Shown here one piece after another: positions 1 through 12,100 of a stretch of DNA of 64,000 nucleotides; the stretch's first letter is position 1, and each line of letters begins with the position of its first letter. Source of the stretch: Paracentrotus lividus (taxonomy: Eukaryota; Echinodermata; Echinoidea; Camarodonta; Echinidae). The position numbers and the translations under genes are program-made. Location: positions 6,363,183 through 6,427,182 of the forward strand of contig CALNVZ010003432.1 in NCBI GenBank assembly GCA_940671915.1. The letters are read 5' to 3'. The notes beneath the pieces were generated by a model. The model saw nothing but the letters and a program-made list of their open reading frames with translations, made no database searches and was not told the origin of the DNA.

Positions 1-143
1 CCAATGACAATGATTTGAATATTACCAAAGTCTGAAATTTTTAGACTATTTTTAAAACAGCAAGTGCGCATGCTCGCGATCTCGATCTGGCGCGCCTTTT
101 AGAAAAACAAAACTACGGGGAGAAGCATTAACAATCAATTAAA
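1..143 (+). promoter_or_regulatory. UNG promoter and 5' UTR region
   Basis: This is the sequence directly upstream of the UNG start codon. A GC-rich octamer GGCGCGCC at 89-96, followed by TTTT, resembles an E2F-type site. E2F control of UNG is known in vertebrates, so an S-phase promoter here is plausible but inferred. GCGCATGC at 66-73 is another GC-rich palindrome-like motif. No TATA box is obvious and the transcription start cannot be fixed from sequence. Confidence 0.45.
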
Positions 144-3100
144 ATGCTTGGTCAGTCAAAAATATCAGCTTTCTTCAGCCCAAAGCAGGTCAAACGACCT
201 CTTTCCAACATAGAAAATGCACAGGTAAGTTGTTTTAGTATATTATTGCTTATTTTGTACAGGAGATGCTGTAACATTTAACTTTGTCGAGTCGATCGGG
301 GAGCAGGAGCTCAAGACAGGAACGTGAAGGTTGGCGTGGCCGAATGGCTCCCGGGCTCCGCTGGTGAAGCTCCGTAGACGCACGGTACCGGTACAGCGCA
401 CACGAGCAGTGCCAGTGCAACTCAGTGCAAGGCACTAACTTGTAACTGTTACTTTTCCCATACTAATATTACCAGATCTACTGGGAATAAGCAGGATGTT
501 CTGCAGTCAAGTTTCCAGGTCTATATTCATATGGCGATCGTCATCTCCATATCTCCTCTTATAAAAGTCTCTTAAACTTGAATGATTTTCTCTCTCCGTC
601 TGTCTGGCTATTTGTAGGGTGTCCGATTTCATACATAAAAACTTCCGCCTATGTGCGGTAGCGCGCTGCTGAGCGCAAAACATGGTCAGCACAGATTCAA
701 CATGTCCCCAGTAACTTTACATTATCTTTTTACCGAGAGCCATAATTGAGAAAAAAATGAGGCACAAGTACAAGACCCATTTTCTGACCTTCATAACATA
801 TTTACCCCAAAAATTAGCAGGAGTTTCATTTTCATTTCATTACATGAAAATCACTCAAAAAATGCGGTTCGGATCGGTCGCGACGACGCACACATTCCTC
901 TACACGCATTTTCAATGGCGACGGCATCTAAAAAAAATGGTCATGGTTTTTAGGGGAAAATCACACTTTCAGGTGATTTTACACCATGATCCAAATAAAT
1001 ATATGTAAAAATATTAGTTCACCGAATAGAGAAAATTTTTCTCAATACTTACCGACCAGGGGCGGTTAAATCACAGTAATAATATCCATGGTACAAAAAG
1101 AAACATCGATAGGCCCTCGTATTCACACCAAATAACAGAGCACAATGATCGCCCCATGTGTTTGTATATGGATTCATTCACGTAGATCACGAATCTGCAT
1201 TTATTTTTTCGCTAGCCCCTTGGGATCAACTTACAAAATGCATTTCAAAATACCCTTCCCGGCATCAAAAAGGGCATCGAAAAATAGAGGCGTGGCTAAA
1301 ATTGTGAACGTCTAGCAACACGCGTTAGCTCTACGTGATCACGTGTTAATCTGGCGCGAGATACGAAATTGGGTCGCGAGTGCTGTGTGTGCTGCTATTG
1401 TGATTTGTGTACAAAAGAGCGTGGGAGTTTCTCACATACTCACGTGCATTATGTTTATAAACAAAGTGATTCATGTAGTTTTATTCTGTTCAGTGCCGAC
1501 CAGCTTTCGTGTCGGCGAATTTGATACCCTGGGAATATCCGTTCATTTAAAGATTATATTAGGATTGTTAGGAGTAAAGATTTATCGCTAGGCAACACCG
1601 GCGTTGGTTGATGCATTAAGGTTAGTTCGCACTCAGGTTAGTTCGCACTCGACTCAATTATGGCTTTTGTAAATACTTTCATAGATTTTTGTGTCGAGAA
1701 GTGTCGATCGTCCGCGGGCAGGAGTAGCGGAGCGGGAAGCGACGGGGGGAGGGAAGGATTAACGTACGACGACCTACATATATTTTTTGAGGAATATACA
1801 AGTCGTCCCGAGTTGAACCTTAATGCATCAACCAACGCCTACTTAGTTATGTTTGTAAATACAATGACCGGGCTTAATTAACATATCTTCATGTGGGCAA
1901 TATCAAAGAAAAATGAGAAAATGTGTACGAATGGTAAAGGTGGACACACGGTCAGTGAAGTCATTCATACTGTTACGAGTGTAGGGGATAGTTGTTCAGA
2001 ATTAGGGATCACAGAGGGGGAGTTGCAGATGGTAATGTGCGGGGAAGGTAATCAAAAGACAAAGGGATGGGAATTGTTAACCAATGGTGTAGCTATAGAA
2101 TTGTACAGGTGGTCCAGGAAGCAAAGTTTAGGTATTAAGCAATTTTCTTGGCTTATTACTAAATTGTTTGATGTTGGGAATGTAGTCGGTGCCAAAACTC
2201 TGAATAACGGATAAGAAATCTCGAAAGTAGGATGAAAAGGCAGCGGGTCGGCACTGAACAGAGAATGCCGGGTATCGTAAAAGATGTATTTGTGATAACA
2301 AATACAATGCCGGCACAAAGGCAAATAATGAGAAGGCCAAGGTAGAAAAAATGGGCCAATCAAAAAAAAGAATGCCTCAAAGAAAAAGCCAAATAAAGAA
2401 CAGACATGTCGATGGCTTTGCAAAGAAGAAATCTAAAATACAGATGTGAGGAGGATTTGAAAAAAATGAAAGTAAAGTATGAATCGGTCTCTAAGCAATT
2501 GATTGCATGTAGAAAAGCGTTGGCAGAGGCATCGTCCAGGAAAAGCGGCTGAAAAGAAAAGAAAAAGGAAAACAACATCTCTAAGAAAAAAAAAGAAACG
2601 CTAACTCAAATTAATAGAGATCTGGATGAAAACAAGAAAGTAATTAACAAATTAGAGACAAAATACAGTAAACTGAAGAAAATATGAAAATAAAATGAAA
2701 GATAGAGTAAAGGAAAAGAGGGGCAAGGAAAATGTTCGATACCTCAAGAAGAGAAAGGATCTCTTGAAAAAAGTTGTAAGAGAAAGAAACTTTCTGAAAA
2801 AGAAACTGAACAAAGTTGAAAAGAGACTAAGTACACTCGAACAAAAAATAAAGAATGAACATATTGATGTTGGTACAATGGATGGGGCGAAGTATAATGA
2901 TGAAGTGAGAGAAGTATACCAGGGCTTGGTTGTAATTATGGAGTAGGAATACGCAATTGTGAAGGTATCGTTAGGTTTGTAATAGAAAAATTAATGAGAA
3001 CAAAGATAGATAAGTTACCGGGTAAAAGTTTTGCAGCAGATATGTTCACCGAAGGTCATAATTTAAGTCAAATACAACTGGCCGATGTTCTAACGAATGA

Positions 3101-6100
3101 AGGGGAAACAAATTTAACTTTAGGGAGCGATGGGACCACAAAAGGTGGCCATCATTATGGCTCGTATGACATTCATACTTCACAGGGTAATTGTTATGTA
3201 CTTGGCATGAGGGCAGGGGTGGGCGGTACAGCCGATGAAGTATTGAGTGGTTTAAAAGATGTAATAACTGATGCTTGCAAAGTCTTTGAAGGATGTAAAC
3301 TTGAAAATATAATATGTAAAATAAAAAATACGATAAGTGATCGGCATGTTGTACAGAAAAAGTTCAATGAATTATTGCAAAAATATCGAAGAGAACTGCT
3401 CCCTCGGGCAATGAGAGAGTGGAATACTTATTCTGATCCGCAAAAAGAGAAATTAGAACAAATGAATAATTTTTTCTGTGGCATGCACTTCATTGTCGGG
3501 CTCGCCGATCAATCTGCACATACTATGAAAGCTATTGAAGAAATGTTGTTTGATAATGTAAATGTAGGTGCTAGGGCGGTAGGTTTTTCATCTAAGAATA
3601 ACGAAGGAGGTGTTGAACGGTTAATAAGAACGGTGTGTAAGGCTATTCAGGATCGCGGTTGCGAGAAGTCTGGCAAGCCGGTCCACTTTAGGACATTTTT
3701 ACGTAATAAAGAGAAACATTTTGTTCCCCTTGCCCCCTTCAAGGGGAATCGTTTCAACATACTCTTCCATAACGCTGCCGGCGTCTATTTTCTAAAAGAT
3801 GATCTCAAGGAATTTTTTGAGATACATAAAAGTGAGAATTTGCTAATGAAAGCGGTACACGCTGATTTAAATGTTTCACAATATCTCGCAGGATGTAGAG
3901 CCTTGGGGCTCATTGAGAAATATGTAACCGTTCCTTTATGGAACCTGTTAGAAAAAAAATCAAATGTCAATGAAATGTCAAATGTATTCCGACAACTACT
4001 CGCACAATTCGAGATTTTGTCCGCTGATTCTTCGCAATTTGTACATGGTAGATTCCAAGTATTTGATGATGTAGAAGTAAAGAAAGGAAGTGTACTCGAT
4101 GAGTTAATTAATCCATGTGAAAATGACGAATTAACAGCCCAAATTCTAGAAATGATTTTTTCTGGATTCAGGAATGTAACAGAAAGAATGGTCGGAGATC
4201 ATCTAGAAGATAAATTCAAAGGCTTAGAAGAAGAAATAGTGAGTGCACCCAAAACAAACACCAGTGTAGAACGGAATTTTGGCATGTTAGACAGGTTAAT
4301 GAGAATTAAGCCACATGCATCAAATCTTTGCTTGGAAAGTGTAATTATGTTCTCAAAGAATAAAACAAGTAAATGGCTTTCACAGCTGTCGTCAGAAAAG
4401 AAGACTAAGTACATGGAAATGGCAAGAAAGCAAAAACAATGGAAGAAGGACATTTATGGCAGACGAGCAAGGGAAATTTGGGACGAAAGAGAAAGAATTC
4501 TAAGGGAAAAGAAAGAAAACATGTTAGCAAAAGAAGAAAGAGATAATGTAAGGAGGGAAAAGGTAATTGAAGAGGTCCAAAATGCATGTGGAGGGATATG
4601 GTTAAGTGAAGAGGATGTAAGGAATGGGTTAGGAATTGGCACGGAAAGAGAAAAGATAGAACGGTTGAAAACTCAATTGAAAGCTAGAAGGTATGTTATT
4701 ATGGACAAAAATGAGAACGGCATACTTAATTTTTCCGAAAAAGGAAGAAAAAAATCATACGAAGAACTGCGAAAACAAGTTATACATTTGATCAATAAAA
4801 GCAAGGAAAGGGCACAAACTGTAGCAGATAATGATATTGAAGTAGAAGATATGTTATGTGCACCACAAAATAAAGTAAGTGAGTACAAAGAGAGTCTAAA
4901 GAGGAAGAGGGAAGGTCACAGAGAGCAGGAAAAGAAAAGAGTAAAGAGGGGTAGACATGTAGCATATAATAACATTGTAGGAAAACTTGTGGAGCATCTC
5001 ACAAAAAATAACGAAGAAGATGAAGAGAACTGGTTTACTGCGTTTGTGTGCAGTAAGACAAACACAGGTATGAATTTTGTTTATGTCAGCAATGTTGACG
5101 ATGTCTATTTCTACTCGAAGGAAGATATAATAAATGATTTAGACTGTGGAGACCTATATGTAAAAGACATAACGGCAAAAGATTTACTAGGGTATAAAAT
5201 AAAACATAAATTTATGGTAGACGGAAAAGGGGTGTGGTACACAGGATATGTTACTGAAGCAGAGGAAGGTGAAGGAATCAATAAGAACTGCAAAGTTGAA
5301 TATGAGTATTTAGATCAAGACGAAGAGGAGGAGAATGATGAATTAGAAGTGTGGGAAGGACCTCTGTTAGAGGACTATTGGGAGAGCGACGTAAAGCTTA
5401 TTGAAAAAATGTAAATATATGCAATGTCATGTGATGTTTTATTGTTAAAACGTATTTACACTGTTCATCCCGCTGTGAAAATTTCACACAAATTGTTACA
5501 AATTTTACTCAGCCATAGAATGGCCATGGACGTATGAGCTACTGCATCATTATGTAAAACTTTGTCAACCCACTGTAATATCAGTTGCCCGTTGTGCAAA
5601 ATATTCATAAAGAAAATTTGTCTTTGACTTTTCCGTAGCGGTTTAACAGTGTATTTAAAGATCTATGACATATCGAGTGGGGGTAATTATGGCCCCGAAG
5701 TATATGCCATATTCTAAGTCTTTGAAAGCTTATCATTTTGTATATTTGTATTTTCTCCATATATGGAGAAAAACACAATACAAAGAACAGTGTGTGTTTC
5801 CATTTCACGACTACAATGTACATATTCATATAAAAGAAAAGAAAAGAAAAGAAAAGAAAAGAAAAGAAAAGAACTGAAAAGAAAAGATAACAGAAAAGAA
5901 AAGAAAAGAAAAGAAAAGAAAAGAAAAGAACTGAAAAGAAAAGATAACAGAAAAGAAAAGAAAAGAAAGAGAAGGAAATTAGACAAACCTGAAAAGGAAA
6001 TGAAAAGAAAAGAAAAGATAAATAGGGAAAAGAAAAAAAGAAAAAAGAAAAAGAAAAGAAAAGGAAAAGAAAAGAGAAAAAGAGAAAGAAAGAAGTTGAG

Positions 6101-9100
6101 CAAAGAAAAAAAATTAAAGGAAAGAGCAAGTAACGAAAAAAAGGAAAACTGAGAAGATAGAGAAAAGAATTCCACTTTTCCTTTGAAATATAAGGTTATT
6201 ATTATTTCCTTCAGTGTTATTACACACTGAAAAATTGAATGCATATTAATGAGTAAGATGTGTAATTGCTATAATATGTTTTTACATAAAAAGAGGGCCA
6301 TAACTACCCCCCCCCCCCCCCAAGTGCCTGACGAGAAAACTCAAGAGTCGACGATGTTCCATCGATCTGCATGGATCCACTGCATGATGCTGGCTGGAGA
6401 ATACAGAGAAATCGACTCAGCTGCTATGAACAAAGAATTACAAGATATAATCTAATGTAAGTAGGATTTTATTCCTGATTTCTGCTTTGACGTATCTCTG
6501 CATAAAGATCTCCTTGTCCATAAAATTGATGATGTTTATCGGCAACCACAAGCTCTTGAAGTTACCATAGCAACAGTCAAAGACCAACCAATCTAATCCA
6601 AACAAAAGGCGGCATTGCAGTTAATGACAGATTTAAAACAGCAGTGTATTTTCTTTTACCGGCCGCGGAACGTTTTTGAAAGTGGAGGGGCTGAGCCGAA
6701 AGTTGGGGGGGGGGGGGGGGGTGGCGAGGGGCTGAAAGGGGCTAAAAATCAACAAATGTAAGGTCATTTTTGCGTTTTTATACACGTTTGCTGAAACGGC
6801 TCCTGATAAAAATTTGCACGCGCGTGAAGTCATGCCTGAAGCCTATATTATGTATATACCAATTCTAAGAATTGATCTTCATGCCAAATATCTGTCTCCT
6901 ATCCACATTGTTTTCACACATAAATGGGTAAAATTAATTATATTGAATTCGGTTTTCTTGTTAACACCAGATGCACAACGAGCGACGGCAAAAACCTATA
7001 GCCTATAGGCCTAGATCTCGACACCCCCTGCATTAGATGTCCCTGTTCATAGCGGTTAATCCCCATCAACAGTGCTTATGAGCAAGATATCACAAGATAC
7101 AATCTATGTGAGTAGGATAAATTTGTGATTTCTTATATAAGTCCAGGCTATCTCGCAGGTGCTCAACACAGTTAAAGTAAAAGTTATCGTAGCGGTAATC
7201 TTAGAAGAAAAAGGGGGCAAATCATGTTTAAACAAAATATCATTAAATATAACCGTCATGTCTTCTTTCGTCTTAAAAACTGCAGCTAGAAGTATGCCAA
7301 AATATTCAGAAAAGTGAAACATTGATAGATGTAAATGTTGTCTACTATCCATGTTTTTTTTTCCTTAAATACGCAGTCACTTACCACAGGATTTATTTTT
7401 TCTTTAAATTGCCCTTTTCACACTAGATGCACACCGAGCGACGCCAAACTCGACACCCCCTGCATTTATAGATGTATACAAGTCCTTGCTCATAGCCGTT
7501 TACTCGTACTCCCCCCATCAACAGTGCTTATGAGCAAGATATAACAAGATACAATCTATGTGAGTAAATATAAATAAAATATACGGATTAAAGTGAGAAT
7601 CAGCACTGACATATTTGAATATAATTATAACCGCGATGGCTTCTTTCGTCTATAAAAAACTGCAACTAGAATTATGCCAAAATATTCAGAAAAAAGTGAA
7701 ACATTGATTGATCCCCGTAAAACCATTTAATGGTCTTTCGACTATAGCAGTCACTTTATCATAGGATTTGATTTTTTTTTTTAAATTGCCCTTTTCACAC
7801 CAGATGCACACCGAGCGACGCCAAACTCGACACCCCCTGCATTTATAGATGTACAAGTCCCAGCTCATAGCCGTGTACTCCCATATCAACAGTGCTATGA
7901 ACAAGATATAACAAGATACAATCTATGTGAGTAGGATTAACATTGTGATTTGTTAGATAAGTGCAGGTCAAATGGTTCAGGCTATCGATTAATAAAAGTT
8001 CTCGACATCGACACAGCATTTAAAGTTATCATAGCAACAATCTTAGAAGAAAAAAAAAATGAAGTCCAAATAAAATATACGTATTAAAGTGAGAATTGTT
8101 CGCACTGACATATTTGAGTATAATTATATCCGTGATGTCTTCTTTCAACTATAAAACTGCAACTGAAATGTGCCCAAAAAAAAATCAGAGAAAAAGTGAA
8201 ACATTGTTTGATCCCCGCACAAAACATTAAAGGGTTTGTCGCCTATCAGAGTCACTTTATCATAGGTTTTGATTTTCTTTAAATTGCCCTTTTCACACTA
8301 GATGCACACCGAGCGACGCCAAACTCGACACCCCCTGCATTTATAGATGTACAAGTCCCAGCTCATAGCCGTGTACTCCCATATCAACAGTGCTATGAAC
8401 AAGATATAACAAGATACAATCTATGTGAGTAGGATTAACATTGTGATTTGTTAGATAAGTGCTGGTCAAATGGTTCAGGCTATCGATTAATAACAGTTCT
8501 TAACATCGACAAAACATTTAAAGTTATCATAGCAACAATCTTAGAAAACAAAATTGAAGTCCAAATAAAATATACGGATTAAAGCGAGTATTGTAAGCAC
8601 TGACATATTTGAATATAACCGTAATGCCTTCTTTCATCTTTAAAAATTGCAGCTAGAATTATGCCAAATATTTCTCAGAAAAAAAGGAGAAACATTGATT
8701 GATCCCCGTAAAAACATTAAAGGGTTTGTCGACTATCCACGTTTCCTCATCCTTAAATACGCAGTCACTTTATATATCATCATGATAAATAATAACAGTA
8801 ATAATTTTATTTTCTTTTAATTGCCCTTTTCACACCAGATGCACACCGAGCGACGCCAAACTCGACACCCCCTGCATAGTCCCCGTTCATAGCCGTATAC
8901 TCCCATCAACCATTTCGAATGGAATGTGATTATTTGGCGACAATAATTCTGTACAAATCCTATTTATAGGGCCGAGGTTTATAGAATATTTGATTCTATT
9001 AATATTCGATTTAATGCTCACGTTTTAAATGAGAGAGATGATACTTCGTTGAAATGCGATTTATGTATATATATTGTTAAGTTCCGTATGACAATATGAA

Positions 9101-12100
9101 GGCCTACAATTTCCAAAATTACATTTATACGTTTGAAATGGAAATAATATAGGCCTAAGGAAGAAGTAGGCTAGAATTAGAAATATGAGTTCCAAGAGAC
9201 GGTGCGGAATTGTATAAAGGGATAAAAAGTCAAAGATGACAGGAAAGGTGCAGATTAAAACAGTGGGTTGGTACGCGCTGAGTCATTTGTTAAATAGTGA
9301 AAGAAAATGTCTGATTTTGACACCTTTTGCTATTGAGTATATATTGATGTACATTACTGAAATGCAGTGTATACGACATGAACAACATGACAATGTATAT
9401 TATATGTGAAAAGTAGCTCAGTACGAACATAAGGACCTATGGAATTATAAACAGCTTTAGGCCAAATTATAAAGGATATCGTGTCCATTACTCAGTCATT
9501 ACAGCCGACAGGGAAGATGATGACGATTTAATAGAAATACGGTAACATTTTGTAACAAACTATACGATTATTTACAAAATATTGAGACGATCGACTGTTT
9601 TCCCCGTCTGTTTGCAATATGTGACGAGCCCTCTAAATTTCTGAGCTTAGAGTGCAACGGACAAGTAAATAAGGAATCAAAATGAGAGAAAATTAAATAC
9701 GATCGAGAATATTGATTTACGATCCACAGGTTGGCATTGAATTGAAGCCATTAATGTGCGATGCTGGGGGGAAAATATGTCCCCCTTGTACCTTAGACCT
9801 AATTGCCGGTGCCAATTAAACCCTACAAGAAAATTGTATATTTTGTGAATTTAAACATAAAGCATGTAAAGTAATAATTCTCCTGGAATTACGATAATGT
9901 TCACATGTATCTTGGAAAACGCAAGATTTTTTTTTTTTCATTTGAAATAGGCTTATGAAGTTATGAATTTTGAGAAATTGAATAATTTAGTAAGTCAGAT
10001 AAGCCTTTTTTTGTTAGCTTTCAAAGGCTTGAATTGTAAGAGTGTAAAGAAACACTGATCAAAACAGATGGAAATGTACATAGGGAATTAAAAAAAAAAA
10101 ATTGTGTGCACATCAAACTTAATTCATCTTCATATGTCGTTATTCATTTATTTATGAAGTTTCGATCGATCGATCGATCGAGAGAGAGAGAGAAAGAGAG
10201 AGGGAGAGAGAGAGAATGAAAGAGAGAGAGAGAGAGAGGGAAAAGAAAAATAAGAGGGAGAGACAGAGAGAGAGCGAGAGAGAGAAGGGGGAAGAAAATA
10301 TATATTTACGGACAATTTTTTCATGAATTCAATCTGAAACATTCCCAGAATCCTGCATAGCAGAGAAAAGCTGGCATTCATCAAGTACCTAATTCAAAAT
10401 AAACAGGTTTCAAAATATCTAAATATATCTCCGAGGTTGGTATCGCCATGGTGTAATTTACGACCAGAATTTGACCTGTTGAACCCCTGGCCTGGGAGAG
10501 CGATTTGATTCTTTTCATCGTCCGACAGGGAAAAAAAAACCCAAAATAAACAGGGTCATGCAGGGATAGTCTGCATGCACAGACCTTTCTTTTTCGCAAG
10601 TTGCATGTATTGCATCATCATCAATATCCAACTTGTAATAAATGTAGAATAAAATTTTTTCTCCAAGGTCTAAAGAACCGAAATTTGGAGTCTAGTCTCC
10701 ATTGGTCAAAATACACCGTCGCTCACCCACCCTTGCTTCTCCATGCCTCCCTCCCCAGGATCGAAGAGATCAGGGAATGAGCGGACAGAGAAGGTAAGAG
10801 AAAGGGGGTTAGAGCAAGAAAAAAAAGGTAAAGGTTCATGTTTGGTAGTCTACTGATTTATAATTACAATTGACATAAATTGAACTTTTATTAAGATTTA
10901 AAAAGAAATGCAAATAAATTTATTATAATGACAATATCCTTCAAGGTAACAATTAAATTTCTGCAAAAAGAGCAATGGAAATAGCCACTGCCGTAAATCC
11001 GTAAAGAATGCTATACATCAGGGGGTATATTACATAGTGGATTTATGCCGGTGGAAATAGCGAACCCCCCCCCCCCCCCTCGAACTCTAATATAGTCCCT
11101 GGTTTGCTTGAATGTCGTACCAACATCTGAATGCTAAATTCACGTGCACACAAATACGAGCCACAACCACAAGTTTCATTGTACATAGAATACACACGAT
11201 AGACACTGCAGTGCCACTATACACTTCATGACTGCACACACACTAACTCAACGTCATTGATACGTATTTAGTCACACAAACACAACACACAGTACACAGA
11301 CAAATTCCTTTTTGCTGTGACGTAAGATCGCGAGGTTTCCCCACTGGTACACGTAGAGATCAGTGGGTTTCCCCCATTATCAGGCCAGGGCGCCCAGTCA
11401 TAAAAAGTTTGTTGAACTATGCGTAGCCGTACGGGTGCGCTGGTCAAAGTTCAGCTGCTGGTTGGGCTCAAAATGTAACTGCGCAAGCTCAATAGTGAAA
11501 GCGCTGACGCAATTAGCAACGGACGCGTACCTTCATCAAGGCAAATCCCGCCCACATTTTGATCAGCTGTGCTATGCGCGTCGCTGTGTTGACCATGTTT
11601 TGGATGCGTTTGATCACAAATAAGTGAAAAAAGGGCATGTTTTTACTCCTTTATTACATGGCGGGTAATGGAAATTGAGACCAGTAATTTTAAAGGTAGG
11701 ACTTATTTGATTTTGTCTTTCAGATAGATATAAAATTGTTATATAAACTTGAGTTAATAAAAAGATAGCATTTCCGATCGGACACCCTACTATTTGTTGT
11801 TGTTTAAGTTAGATCTATGAATTATGACTAACAGTTAGGCCCTATGTTATAATTTTTTAATGATGTTGACCTTGCAGGGGTGCAGGGGGGGGGGGGGTCA
11901 AAATTGTTCAGTTTACCTTTGTGTTTTTACTTTAGTCTTTACCTTTACCGCAAATACTGGAAGAATGCAGGATAGCAGTCGAGCTTCCAGGTCTATCTTC
12001 TTGTTAACTATACACAGCCCCGTTGCCGAAGGCGACGGGGCTGTACTTCCACCACCTCCATTTACAGCGAAATAATCAGCGATGATGAGCGATCAGAGGA

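Noticed and set aside
329..410. tRNA-like A-box word (GTGGCCGAATGG)
   Set aside because: No matching B box, anticodon arm or acceptor stem, so no cloverleaf.
2052..4888. Several minus-strand ORFs opposite the transposase-like gene
   Set aside because: Antisense shadows of an A-rich coding strand, with no recognisable motifs.
1057..5651. Terminal repeats for the transposase-like element (CAGGGGCGGTTAAATC vs GCGGTTTAACAG)
   Set aside because: The similarity is direct, short and not matched by a target-site duplication.
5605..6244. Long Phe/Ser/Leu-rich and Lys-rich ORFs on both strands
   Set aside because: Products of the AAAAG microsatellite, with no protein character.
11363..11623. 86-codon plus-strand ORF
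   Set aside because: No start context, homologous motif or splice partners that I can recognise. Probably chance or repeat sequence.
12013..12041. Bacterial-style terminator or contamination suggested by a GC hairpin
   Set aside because: It is part of an intronic repeat in clearly eukaryotic sequence and is not followed by a T tract of terminator type.
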